Below, one piece after another: positions 38,801-49,396 of a DNA stretch of 64,000 bases. The notes under the pieces were generated by a model. That model was not told the DNA's origin. It ran no database searches and was given only the letters and a program-made list of their open reading frames with translations. Position numbers and translations under genes: made by a program. Source of the DNA: Brugia malayi (Eukaryota; Nematoda; Chromadorea; Rhabditida; Onchocercidae); the NCBI RefSeq assembly GCF_000002995.4, contig NW_025062284.1, positions 124,001 to 188,000 on the forward strand, given 5' to 3'. How positions within the stretch are numbered: position 1 is the first letter of the stretch; every line of letters begins with the position of its first letter.

Positions 38801-40372
38801 TCAACACTGTCAATTTGATAAATTAACTAACTACGGTTATCTTCTCTACTAATGTTCACATGATGAAAAGAATTTAATGCATATGTGATGTATCGAAATA
38901 CAAAATGATGCATGACATGCCATGCCACAGAATTATCAACCTTTATTAAATTGTTCTTTTAATTTTATTACATCCATTTTAAATAAAATTACAGTTGCTA
39001 CCAAAAAAGATTACCCTTCCACTTGCTACATACATTTATGCAAAGTTCTTAATTTTAGAAATTTACCCAAATAATTTTTTTCAGGGAAGAATTAGCACAA
39101 CGAGTTATTCTTACGGAAGCAAGAGTTCAGGTAGAAATTTCCCTGTTTCTCGTTTTCATTTAACTAATTTGAGACAAAGGAACATACTGTTTATTTGAGG
39201 TTTGGTTTCAAAATCGAAGGGCGAAATGGAGGAAGCAAGAGAGAACTTCCGCAGTACACCCTTACGGACACACAGCTTCCCATGTTCCGCGGACCTCTCA
39301 TCCTCTAATGCAACCACATCCTTACGCGCTCCTTGCTGCTGCCGCTGTGCAACAGTCCGCTGAGAATAGCGCCGATCCGGCAGCAATCATGGCTGCGATG
39401 ACTGCACAGCATCAAGCAATAGGTTTGTTAAATTCATCCAAACAGTAATGAATAAGGAACATTGCTTGGTTGAAGCATCATAAATGATAATCATTGAAGA
39501 AGATTTGCAGCGGAATCGATGATCAGTCCGGCTGCGGCAGCATTTATGGCGACAACGCCTGCTCTGTTGAACGCTACTGCCCTGACAGCCACTTCATTAA
39601 AAGATACAACGGAACCGCTCCGTCGCTCTCCGGCTGCAACCATTGCTGGTACAAATAACGAACCGAATATGACGAATTCGGACGGAGCCAGGTAGTAAGT
39701 TAATTAAAAACAGAACCAAAAGGAAAGACTGATCAATAAGTACTGCTAAAGTAGTGACAATTAGAGAAATAGTAAGAGAAAGAGTGAGAATTTTGAAGTG
39801 TCAGATGAAATCATTTGATGTTTTCATTATAATCGGTAATGTAAGCGCAGAGCGGTATTTGTCTTCTAATGAAGTGAGTCTCGTCTTTGATATGTATCTG
39901 ACCATTTCATTTAGTCTTGATTTCTTGCAGCACATCAACTCCGGTAAGCACGGTTGCATCATCTGTAAGTCCGGAAGTTGACCGATCACGACCGATCGGA
40001 GGTGTCAGTCAAGCGGTCTCCCTAACCAAATTGCCTACATTTGTTCCAGCAATAAGTACCACAAATGGTGCCGCTATAACTACAGGAACTGATCTGACGT
40101 CCTTTGTACTTAGCGGTTATCAGCAACAACTTGCAGCTGCTAATTACATGCAGCATTTGCAACGAATGATTGCTATGGAGAATCTGTCCAAGCAATATTC
40201 AGGAATATGGCCCGGAACTACTGCTACTGCGACATCCCTAGTCGGAAGCGGAGGTTCATGGTCCGAAACTCAGCATATGTTTGCACCGCTGATGAGTAGT
40301 AGTGCAGCCGTAACAGGCACCATAAAGTCACCGGTTAATTTGACAAATCCAAAAGATGGTTCAAAAAAATAG
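35887..40372 (+). CDS. alr-1: Aristaless-related paired-class homeobox protein
   Basis: A DNA-binding transcription factor acting in the nucleus. Eight exons join with consistent phase: 35887-36172, 36436-36609, 37348-37385, 37813-37973, 39085-39130, 39200-39422, 39511-39691, 39931-40372, giving 516 aa. Residues 190-249 form the homeodomain (starting [18 protein letters not shown], ending [14 protein letters not shown]) with Gln at position 50, as in Q50 paired-class factors. The motif [12 protein letters not shown] and the N-terminal KRKQRR match Arx/alr-1. The N-terminal arm is Ser/Thr/Pro-rich with six Gln at 75-80, and the C-terminus is Ala/Thr/Ser-rich. I see no paired domain and no clear OAR motif. 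In C. elegans alr-1 acts in touch-neuron, GABA motor-neuron and amphid-sheath differentiation. The protein is longer than the worm relative (about 360 aa from memory). Start chosen as the first ATG after the acceptor. The homeodomain call is firm; orthology to alr-1 is very likely. Confidence 0.93.
37348..37385 (+). other. alr-1: 38-base microexon of homeobox gene
   Basis: Flanked by TATTCAG and GTAAGC, this 38-base segment shifts reading phase from 1 to 0. That is required because exon 2 ends in phase 1 and the homeodomain exon opens only in phase 0. It encodes about 12 residues ([13 protein letters not shown] with the flanking codon). The phase fit is the main evidence. Confidence 0.75.
37573..37787. 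repeat. Degenerate ~58-bp tandem repeat rich in TAAT/ATTA
   Basis: Inside intron 3 of the homeobox gene, three and a half diverged units start at about 37573, 37635, 37691 and 37749. Each opens with a form of CATTAATAACTAA and most end near AATTAAG. TAAT/ATTA cores, the basic homeodomain recognition sequence, recur throughout. Autoregulation is a possible but unproven reading. Confidence 0.65.
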
Positions 40373-41694
40373 AGTTGTCAGGAAAATTTCCCGGAATATT
40401 CATTTACCATCATGATTTTTTGATTATTGCTTGCTGTTTAAGTTTCAGCTTTATCTGAATCAATTTAACTACGTTCAGATTTAGCGTGCAAATATCTTAG
40501 ACCTCGTACGTTTCTTCAGCAGCAGCAGCACTTTACGTACTGGCGACAAACGGGTGTAATCCATTCGCATTTCCGTGGATATCGGACGAAAGAGAAACTA
40601 ACAGTGACCACCAAGAGGACGTCTCTCTCTCTCTCTCTCTCAGAGAATTTTAGATGGTGGTGACTCTTCGAATTACTTACTCGTTTTTCTATGATACTCA
40701 TTGATCATCACCTTATGCTCGAGATTGTATTTCAAATTCTGTTCAATTGTAATTACAATGAGTAATTCTGTTAGGGATTCCTTTATTTCTCAGCTAAGTC
40801 TTTCAGCGATTTTCATTTTAAATATAGCTGCCTGTCTAGAGAACACACTTACCAGTGAAATAATCCATCACGTGATGTCAACGACAGGTACGTCACGTTA
40901 AATGTTAACATTAATTAATAGGTGTACAGGTTTACTACATACATGTAGTTATTCATGATTGTATTCCGTATTTATTAGCTTACAACCGGTGACTTCAAAA
41001 TGATTTTACTGTTTTTGAATTTATTGAACGTCGAGTACTCTTGTTTCTTCTCAGATTTTCAATCTTCCATTGGCAAAATTCTCTCCGAATGAATCAGTAG
41101 AGAGAGTCATCATCTCAAATGTAGAAATGCGATGATTTGTGCCTTTCTTCCTCATTTCTCCTCGACGTTCTAAGCTAATTAACTCTGATCGATGGTTTAA
41201 ATCATAGAACAACGCCTCATTATTACTTTCAGTATTTTGTTTTTAAAATTTGTTCAATTTCCTTTTCTTATTTCTTCAGTGATTTATTTGTAAATATGAA
41301 TTCGAACGATCATTTTGTATGTGTAGAAGAGAATAAATTGATAATTTCACTGATTGATACTTTCTTGCTTGCTATACTTTTCCCATTTTCAGCCAGTAAT
41401 AATTTTCCGTCAAAAATTTTAAGAATGGAAAAAATTTGTTTAACTATAAATTCATTTCAGGTTTGCTTATAAAAAGTATTTCATTTCACAAACAACATTA
41501 CAGCATCAAAAGTAAATCGTACACAGAACGCATTGTTTTACTTTAACAATTGTAATCTAATTTAAATCTATTAGCCGGAAACAGGATTGAAATATGCTTT
41601 TCCGGAATATAACTGAATTCCTCGACTGTTTCAAATCGCTTTTTCCATGAATTAACGTATCTAGTAAGAGCGAAATGAAATGCTTGCTATGATA
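40373..41694 (+). other. 3' flank of homeobox gene, intergenic
   Basis: No gene seen. This probably holds the 3' UTR; the first good AATAAA on the plus strand is at 41332-41337. A (CT)n microsatellite occupies 40621-40641. The interval separates the homeobox gene from a convergent minus-strand gene ending at 41695. Confidence 0.55.
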
Positions 41695-43370
41695 TCAAAT
41701 TCTGATGTAGTTAGAACGTTTGCTACTACTACTGCTGCTACTGCTACCGCAATGCCAAATGCAGCACGACAAAATCAGGATGAGAAGTAATATCAGTACA
41801 ACCAGGTCGATTATCCAAAACCAAGTACCATTCCACCAGTCTGTCCCCATCGACAGTTCTGCTACTTGCTGTGATGTCACCGCGGGAACTGCAACATTGA
41901 TCTCTGGGTGAAACATAAATAATTCTAAGCGACCTTTAATCATTCTAGCTTAAATCATCTCTCAGTTCATCACCATTAGCAAAAAGGTACCTTTGACAGG
42001 AACAGTTATCATCGATTCAGTAGAATCTTCAAGCTTTTCTCTTTTCACTTTATCACTGTGTGTGACATTCTTTTCACTTGTGACCATTTCATTCTCCATG
42101 TCACTTCTTGATTTAATCGTTCTTTCTCCAACAATCTTTTCATTTAAAACTGAAATTAATATGCAAATTTGATTTGCGAATATTGATTCATAATGGATTT
42201 TTAAGTCAATAGATCAAATACGATCTATTCAAAAGTTGTGATAATTTGACCTTTAGTGATACTATCAGTAAAAAAAGAAAAATATTTGATAATCTGCTTT
42301 TTTGAAGAATAACTTCATCAACATATCAGACACTTCTCCAGCATTTCCCTTCAGACCGTTTTGTCAAGAATAGACAAGACAGTATCACTTTAAGCTAAAT
42401 AATTTCATGAATTTCCGCCTTTTAGTGGAATGTCAGACGAAACGTAGAAATCCTTTGCTTGTCGTTCAACGTTTACGTGAATTTCAGGATTGCTGGACTT
42501 CCGTTCAACGGATTTACTTGGTGTATTCAGGAATGCACGTCTCAGTGCCGTATGTCTCAGCAACTTCGCTGTCCGATTAAACGTCCTTTCTTGGAGTGTA
42601 TGTTGAGTGAAGCAATTCTCACCGGCTGAAAAACATTTCTAGAATAGCACTGATCATTACCGGATCCATATTTCAATTTGTTCGTAATTAAACTTCTCTC
42701 TTTTACAGTATCCTCTTTAATTCTCATCCCTTCCTCTCCTAATTTCCACTGTACCGCAGGGTATGGTTCTCTCGTCATATTGATGTCCATGGAACGATGT
42801 CATCGAACTGTCATCATCTTTCATTGCTTGAGCTTTGTCGAATGTATTCTTGAATTGCACCTAAAATTTAAATCTGAAGGAAAGTAGCGGTCATCGAAGT
42901 GCTAACAATTGCAGTCTTCGTTTTTCGACTTACTTTTGTTTTAATTATTTTCTTGCTAGAAGATGATTTTTTGTGAAATGCTCAACGATACTTGCATATT
43001 TGTCACGGAGGTTGGCAATATATTGCTGTCGTGTCACATCAATAATGGCCGAGAAATTATTGATTGTCTTCTGCAATAACAAATCCATGTATTTCAGTGG
43101 ATCGATCGAGTCAACAACCTGATTATCCTTGTTTTGCTCGTTGCATTTATACTGAAATTGCACTAATAACCAATCAATCATTCCACTTTGTTCGATCGAT
43201 ACTTCAATATATTTAGATGGCTATGATGAGAAGATGAAACTTACATTTTGTAATTTTAATTCTTTTCCACTCATTGCTTCTCCATCATCATTAATATTAC
43301 CCATTGCCATATTTGTGCATTGAAATGTCTGATATAAGTATAGGAAAAGTATTAAACGATTAATCTGCAT
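41695..43370 (-). CDS. Unrecognised single-pass membrane protein with signal peptide
   Basis: I do not recognise this family. Read on the minus strand, six exons chain in phase: 43370-43245, 43151-42957, 42860-42755, 42625-42518, 42149-41991, 41903-41695, giving about 300 aa. Residues 1-18 (MQINRLILFLYLYQTFQC) look like a signal peptide. The ectodomain is polar and probably helical with few Cys, and has several N-x-S/T sites. One strong TM segment follows at about 258-281 (rich in Leu/Ile), then CCIWHCG, a run of eight Ser and a C-terminal YIRI that could be a class II PDZ ligand. The ATG lies seven bases after TTTTTTTTCAG, a textbook spliced-leader site. Introns are short (87-368 bases). The weak point is exon 2, which needs a GC donor (CTA/GCAAGA at 42956) to avoid a stop 12 bases later. 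If that is wrong, the first two exons encode a short secreted protein instead. Signal peptide and TM exon are the best-supported parts. Confidence 0.45.
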
Positions 43371-43377
43371 TGTATTG

Positions 43378-43388
43378 CTGAAAAAAAA
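43378..43388 (-). promoter_or_regulatory. Probable spliced-leader acceptor
   Basis: On the minus strand TTTTTTTTCAG ends at 43378, seven bases upstream of the ATG at 43370. This fits nematode trans-splicing and fixes the start of the membrane-protein gene. Confidence 0.7.
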
Positions 43389-44977
43389 CTTTGACAAGTT
43401 TTTGAATACAATTAATCGGATGAAATGACAATTAGTCTTACTTTTAACGACCATTCTACATTACTGTCTGTCACTGAGACATTAGCGCCTCTTATACAGC
43501 ACACAGAATTTCTTTTTCCACTATTTTAATAAGTATTACATGTGAAATTCTTCTTCTTATCTAGAATTGCTATTAGCACTCGTATATATATGTGATAATA
43601 TATGAAAGCTGTTGAAAGGGTTCCTTAATTCAAAAGAAATTATTTATCTCTTAAATATTGGAGAAAATCGAAATCAGTGAATTGTTCGTGTCCAACCAGC
43701 AAATAATCATTGACCGTAAATGAAGTAATCAATTGGATAGAAGCAAGCGGTTGTACTGATAAGCTGCACTAATATTAACTATGACAGAGTATTGTTAGTT
43801 TGCTTACTGATAAGAATTGCTATTCGTACTCCTGATAAGCAGATATTATCAATGACTGCATCAGATGAAATGTCACACATATTGTAAATACCACACAAAG
43901 CAGCAATTCACGAATGCAACATTCAAAAACATAAATGAATAATCAATCCTTTCTCGTTGTTTCATTGAATCTTCAATTCTCGTTGCAATTTTAGGAGCGT
44001 TGAAAAAGTTTATCTTAATCAAGCAACATTAATAATAACCTCTGATCACTTCATAGCCAAAGTGACTCAGAATGTGAGCTACTGTTAACTTAAATCACTT
44101 CAGCTAGACTGCTTGCCCATTTCATCCTGCAAATGCTTTGCTCCTTTCAACTACCAACAAAAATGTCTCTTGCTGTCACACCAAAATCCACCACTACTAC
44201 TATATTGCTGGTTCAAGCCGGTTAATTTGAAAAGTATTAATGTCATTTAATTTCCATAAAATGATCAAAAGCAATCAAACCAGTTTTGGTAATGTGATGA
44301 TTAACTTATACCTTTGTCACAAAGGTATAAATTAATCATCGCCTTCTATAGCGAAATTCTAGCACACAAACTATCATAATTAAGAGCAGATATGGCATCC
44401 TTTTTAGAGGTTGCCTACACTTTGCCCAAAAACTTATTTCGATTTATTAGCAGAAATTAGCAGAAATGTATTCTTATTTCATTTGTCACCAAAAAATCCC
44501 ATTTTCATCCAGAAATATTTGATTATTCTATTCCTGTTTTGGATATCATAATAACGAAAATGCGAAAATGACTCATAATTGAGTACTTTGTTCACTTACC
44601 AAATCAGTTGTGATTCAAAATCCGCCAAAGTCCAGCTTAATTTTTTTGGCAGAATATATGAAAGTATTACACCTTTTTCTCGCTTGTCTATAGAAAACAA
44701 AATATTTACTGAATTTCAATATTTTTTATGATTGGAAAAGAAATATGTAACAATTTGAACAGTTTAGATTAAATCAACCGATAATGTTATGCAAAGAAAC
44801 AACAAAATAGACTCTATTTGCTGGAGTGAAGAAAAGCTACACATTTGAATAATCCGTGATATCTCGGAAGTATTCACGTGCTACGTGATATCTAATTTGT
44901 GGTAAAAATTTATATTATTTACAATGCTATAATCAATCCATAGAGTCTTATTTTACGCTTCAAATTATAATCACAGA
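43389..44977. other. Intergenic stretch between two minus-strand genes
   Basis: No gene found. It contains a strong 21-bp inverted repeat at 44296-44340. It probably contains the promoter or intercistronic region of the gene starting at 43370. Confidence 0.55.
44296..44340 (-). repeat. 21-bp inverted repeat with 3-base loop
   Basis: Arms 44296-44316 and 44320-44340 are reverse complements except for one position, with loop TCA. On the minus strand the single mismatch becomes a G-U wobble, so a minus-strand transcript would form a continuous 21-bp stem. It lies between two minus-strand genes, about 740 bases after the stop of the upstream gene. It could be a transcript-end or processing hairpin or the remnant of a small palindromic element. 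Confidence 0.85.
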
Positions 44978-44983
44978 TTTTAT
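44978..44983 (-). terminator. Poly(A) signal AATAAA
   Basis: AATAAA on the minus strand about 95 bases after the stop codon of the four-TM protein gene (stop at 45078), at a suitable distance for its 3' end. Confidence 0.5.
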
Positions 44984-45077
44984 TTTCTTCTAGAAACATT
45001 GAGTTGACGGAATGTGTACCATTCAAAAAAACTGCTTTTCGAACTCTCTAATTACCGATTATCGATTTTTATCTTTC

Positions 45078-46411
45078 TCAGATAAAGACATGTAACTTAT
45101 AAAGGTTTTCAAGTTCATCGAAATATCGATAGCACGTGCACACTATACGAGTTGACCATAGAGACAGTAAAATATGAACAGCCAGAAAGCATATTAATAA
45201 CTCTTTTGGTTGATCTGAAATTTACGAATTTAGGAAGGAATGAATTGAATGAGTTTGACGTTCCTCTACAACTATCTAAATCGATGCTTCGTAACTGTGT
45301 TTTTTTCTTTTCTCTTCGATTTATGTTGTGACATTTTAAAAAGAAGATATAAAAATCACATCTTGCTTCTTACTTTGATTTGCTGAATCCTCCAACAGTA
45401 GTCTGACATGTGGATGGATGAGATGCCATGTATTGCACACAGCAAATATTATGACAATAATGAGAAACACTATTGAAGCCAATGCTGTCACTATCTGAGT
45501 CACAAAGGATTGCTTACTTTTTGACTGATTAGCATAACATTCAGATCTTTTTGGATTGCTTATCTTCTATCAAGTACATAGTCATAATGAGCGGTAAACG
45601 AATTGATGTTCTTCTGATCAGCTTGTAATGTCTAGAGTAGGTCATCAAAACATGTAAAGACTTGTTCATTACAAAGTTACTATCCGATTGCTTGTCATAA
45701 AATTGTAATCCAATTTTTGAATTCCTTTTTCGCTTAGATTAATTTCCTCTCAATACAGCTGCGGTATTCAGGAAGAGCGGAAGATAACCTGAATAAAAAT
45801 AAACGGTAGAAGAAGTTTGTACCGTTTTCTGCTCACTCCAAGGAATAATGCAAATGTTGACACAATAACTGCTAGCACATAAGTGCTGTAAAGTACAGCT
45901 GAGCCTACTGAGACATCTTTTGTATCAGAATAAGTCAAAATGACCCAGAAGAAATTCATGGAAATGAGAAACACTGTAACTGCGCCAATTGTTCTTGTTG
46001 CAGGCTGAAAATATTATTCAATTATTCATCTCTGCAAAGAATTAGTGAAAAGAATGAATGCTTGATTAAAGCTCCAATTTCTTTTGTTTTCTATCAAACT
46101 CAAATTCTTGCCCAGTAAACAAAAGTAAACATTGAGGACAACTCCAGGATACAAAATCTCAGCCATTCTTAACAAGAGTTCAAGAGTATGTCAACAAATA
46201 CCAGTACATTTATGATTGCTATTCAACTAACCGCTAGAAATAAGAGTACAGAGTAGTTTTCGATCTATCAGGAAAACGTTGCATGGAAGATTACTTTAAC
46301 GTGTATCAAGCCACATATGCACTTGTAGGACTGATGTGCATGCGGGAATTGCAGCACAGATGATATCCTGGAAGTGCACTTCTCTCCTTCTTCGCATCCC
46401 ACCTGCACCAT
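45078..46411 (-). CDS. Four-TM LAPTM-like / DUF7027-type protein
   Basis: Probably an endomembrane (lysosomal or plasma membrane) four-pass protein of unknown activity. Four exons chain in phase: 46411-46295, 46004-45789, 45494-45374, 45214-45078, giving 196 aa. The N-terminus ends in YKCICGLIHVK followed across the intron by PATRTIGAV. This matches the Y-x-C-x-C-x3-H-V-x-x-A/G-T pattern before TM1 that I associate with nematode DUF7027/LAPTM4-5-like proteins. TM segments lie at about 45-62, 76-96, 103-130 and 156-176, and the tail IVCTCYRYFDE resembles the usual Trp/Cys/Tyr-rich end of the family. TM3 is assembled across the exon 2-3 junction (PFIFIQ/IVTALAS). The ATG lies 10 bases after an ATTTTGCAG acceptor. 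Length suits the family. The TM layout is firm; the family name is from memory. Confidence 0.65.
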
Positions 46412-46421
46412 TTTCTCAGAA

Positions 46422-46432
46422 CTGCAAAATTA
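46422..46432 (-). promoter_or_regulatory. Probable spliced-leader acceptor
   Basis: TTAATTTTGCAG on the minus strand ends at 46422, ten bases before the ATG at 46411, consistent with trans-splicing of the four-TM gene. Confidence 0.6.
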
Positions 46433-48060
46433 AACAGGTGATTGCTTCAGTTCATTCAACTTGATCACGTGAGACGTATCGTCTGCTATCAAGAGGGAAA
46501 GAGCCAGGATCACTAGGACTATTCACTCTACTTTATTCAAAAGTATCAGTTTGTCCTGAATGCATTTCGGCATTCTCTCTTCTACTACTCGTGTAATGGA
46601 ATATTCTTAACGTAAGGTTTTAAACGTCTTTTCTGTACTCACATACAAAAGTGTCTTCAAAACTACTTATTTTAATGTAAGCAGAAGGATTACTTTTTTC
46701 TCATGCATTCACGTAAATTAACACCTTGTGCACAATATTGATGGTTCTACCAGTTCATGTTGAATTTTCTAAATTCCAAATTCCAATATAATCTGACGAA
46801 GCTTAAATTAAGAATAAGAGTTTATGATGAATTGTAATGCAGTGAAAGTTGAAACAAATTTTCAACTCAAGTTCTCAATCCAATCGGAATTTGTAAATCA
46901 ACGATTTCCAAAGCAGGACAAATGTAAATTATATGTAAAATAATCAATGCACATGCTAAATTAAAGAAGGAATAAAAGTGATTTCTGGTGCTAGTACGAA
47001 ATTCCTCTAATTTCTTAAATGACATTCAAACAGTTTAGTGCAACCCTTATCGATTCATTTTTTCTCTACATCTCGAGATAGAGATTTCTAATAGCATGCA
47101 GGAAATTCTAAAGTTTACGAGCAGACTCTTCATGGAATGGCTATGATCTTTTTTTATTTAACATCTAAGAATGGAAGCTTTTACTATTATCGTCGATTTA
47201 ATTGCTTGTGAATTAATTGGAGGAAGAAAATCTTCACAACTTTTCCCTTTACTCTCAGATTTCACAGCAACATCGATTCTTCTACAAAGTGGAAACATGT
47301 TCGTCGCCAGTAATGGGCCACAATTTGGGAAATTAGTCCAAGCCAAGACTAATTAACTTTGCTAGCTATCTCCTGGTATCTGCTACTAACCAGATATTGA
47401 ATGCTAGCTCCGAATTAAATATTCGTTGGATAAAAAAAAGTTGCGCGCATGGTTTTTTCATTATAACATTGAAATTTTATAGGTACGATTCTATAGATAC
47501 GATTAATTAGAGCTAAAGACTTGAGAAAAAGAACATTAGAAGCAAATAAAGCAGAAGGCTGCAAAAAATTGAAACTTCGAAATTATGGACTATAACAGAA
47601 TTAAACAAATTAGAGTGTCGTCAAAACATGTTCTTATTTTACTAGGCCATTAGTCAATGATTTGCAATGACTGATTGGTTAAAGCGCAGATATCCACGCG
47701 AATAATAAGTTAAAGCGCAGATATCCAAGTTACATTTCTAAGCTTTTGATTAGTTCTAAATTCGTCCAGAATATCAGCAAGTAGTTGATAAAGATTGTAC
47801 ATATACCTGCATAATTCAATTGACTACTTCACTTTGATTTGAATCCATGCAACCTTTAAATGTCACTAAGTAAGACAATTCATTTCTCGATCTTAAAAAA
47901 TTAGTATCATTCATTCGCGTTTGACCAAAGTCAAGATGCATTGTTCCTCTAAATTACCCGCATTAATCGAGAATGACCACAGCACTATGAATTATAGTGA
48001 ATCTTTGTCGCCAGAAATGACGGGAAAATTAATAGAAACCAAATTTACGTCCTAAAGATT
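46433..48060. other. Intergenic stretch
   Basis: No gene can be supported. Short open frames at about 47.16-47.36 kb on both strands overlap each other and have no motif, signal peptide or splice context. A duplicated 19-base segment (starting GTTAAAGCGCAGATATCCA) occurs at 47679-47697 and 47709-47727, 30 bases apart. Confidence 0.5.
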
Positions 48061-48068
48061 TGCCGGAG

Positions 48069-48317
48069 CTAGATATCCCATAAATCAGCTCTGGTTTCGA
48101 TTCTTTTAGAAGTTACTAAATAGTTAGCAAACGATGTACATATAAAAAGGTAAAAATTGTAGAAAACTTGATCATAGTAAGCTTGAAGATATGCATCATC
48201 GGTAGATGAGGTGGCATTCCTTACTGTCACATTTAATTCATTTAAAGCATCAACTGGAAATGAAATCGAAAAGGCAAAGATAATGAATGGTAGGTGAGAT
48301 TCAAACCTGTTTGACAA
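48069..48317 (-). other. Exon-like or decayed gene fragment
   Basis: A minus-strand open segment encodes a hydrophobic stretch (LPFIIFAFSISF), then a polar part with N-x-T/S glycosylation sites (NVT, NAT) and a second hydrophobic patch. It looks like the start of a secreted or membrane protein, but there is no ATG in frame. Alternatively TTTCCAG at about 48254 starts an exon at DALNELNVT. I could not link it in phase to flanking exons. It could be a pseudogene or part of a gene whose other exons I missed. Confidence 0.2.
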
Positions 48318-48405
48318 GCATTTATATTACATACAACTCATTTAGCAATCGAAAATGAAAGTCTCTACAAAAAAGAATGCAATTCACAAAAAACTTCCTC
48401 TCAGC

Positions 48406-49040
48406 ACCAAATTATCATGGTGACAAGGGAACAATATGGCCAATGTATCTATCTGTCTTCTTGTCTTCCTTCCTTCGACTGGTCACTACTCAGTTAATAT
48501 TTCCACACTTATCCGATCCTGATGACCCATCAAATTGCCATGGTGACAAGGGAACAATATGGCCAATGTATCTATCTGTCTTCTTGTCTTCCTTCCTTCG
48601 ACTGGTCACTACTCAGTTAATATTTCCACACTTATCCGATCCTGATGACCCATCAAATTGCCATGGTGACAAGGGAACAATATGGCCAATGTATCTATCT
48701 GTCTTCTTGTCTTCCTTCCTTCGACTGGTCACTACTCAGTTAATATTTCCACACTTATCCGATCCTGATGACCCATCAAATTGCCATGGTGACAAGGGAA
48801 CAATATGGCCAATGTATCTATCTGTCTTCTTGTCTTCCTTCCTTCGACTGGTCACTACTCAGTTAATATTTCCACACTTATCCGATCCTGATGACCCATC
48901 AAATTGCCATGGTGACAAGGGAACAATATGGCCAATGTATCTATCTGTCTTCTTGTCTTCCTTCCTTCGACTGGTCACTACTCAGTTAATATTTCCACAC
49001 TTATCCGATCCTGATGACCCATCAAATTGCCATGGTGACA
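48406..49040. repeat. 123-bp tandem array, five identical copies
   Basis: A 123-base unit beginning CATGGTGACAAGGGAACAAT starts at 48416, 48539, 48662, 48785 and 48908, with a partial sixth copy (about 10 bases) at 49031. I see no difference between full copies. Because 123 is divisible by three, a plus-strand frame stays open across the array and encodes a repeated 41-residue hydrophobic peptide. I treat that as a by-product. The right end touches a candidate minus-strand exon. Identical copies mean recent expansion, strong homogenisation or an assembly artefact. Confidence 0.95.
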
Positions 49041-49172
49041 GCATTTGCAACAGGTAGACAGATCCTGATAGTACAGTGTAATCGAACACTTCACTGAGAT
49101 GAATTTCTTCTCAACGTAGGTGCAGCAAGAGATGACACTGCAGCTGCAGTCTGTTTCACTGCGTTCCACCAT
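48978..49172 (-). CDS. Candidate Cys-rich first exon beside array
   Basis: Minus-strand ATG at 49172 opens a 64-codon frame with a Cys-rich part (DCSCSVISCCTY, then STCCKCCHHG) that runs into the first copy of the 123-bp array and stops there. A CTGTCTCTTAG acceptor lies 15 bases upstream, as for the other minus-strand genes. The Cys/His motif resembles the Cys-rich N-terminal segment of DUF7027-like proteins such as the gene at 45.1-46.4 kb, so a truncated or still-spliced paralogue is possible. No convincing donor or second exon was found. Low confidence. Confidence 0.25.
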   Translation of the reverse strand: MVERSETDCSCSVISCCTYVEKKFISVKCSITLYYQDLSTCCKCCHHGNLMGHQDRISVEILTE

Positions 49173-49336
49173 TCACAGGAACTTTTCCTAAGAGACAGAA
49201 GTGTCATAAATTAGTCTTGGAATTACAATAGCATTTATGTAGACAAGCCCGTACTATCGTGCACATCACAGTTGGATTTGCAAGCAATTTGCAGTCAACA
49301 GTGGATGCAAGATAATTCCAAAAACAAATAATCGGT

Positions 49337-49396
49337 GGTGATCTGTACAGTTCAATGGTGATCTGTACAGTTCAATGGTGATCTGTACAGTTCAAC
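49337..49396. repeat. Three tandem copies of a 20-bp unit
   Basis: GGTGATCTGTACAGTTCAAT is repeated with a 20-base period (about 2.9 copies, no mismatch). It lies 300 bases from the 123-bp array and contains the palindrome TGTACA. Confidence 0.9.

Noticed and set aside
48377..49057. 226-codon open frame with five 41-residue hydrophobic repeats
   Set aside because: It follows automatically from a 123-bp repeat unit with no stop in one frame. There is no signal peptide, splice context or family motif, and the start lies in unique low-quality sequence.
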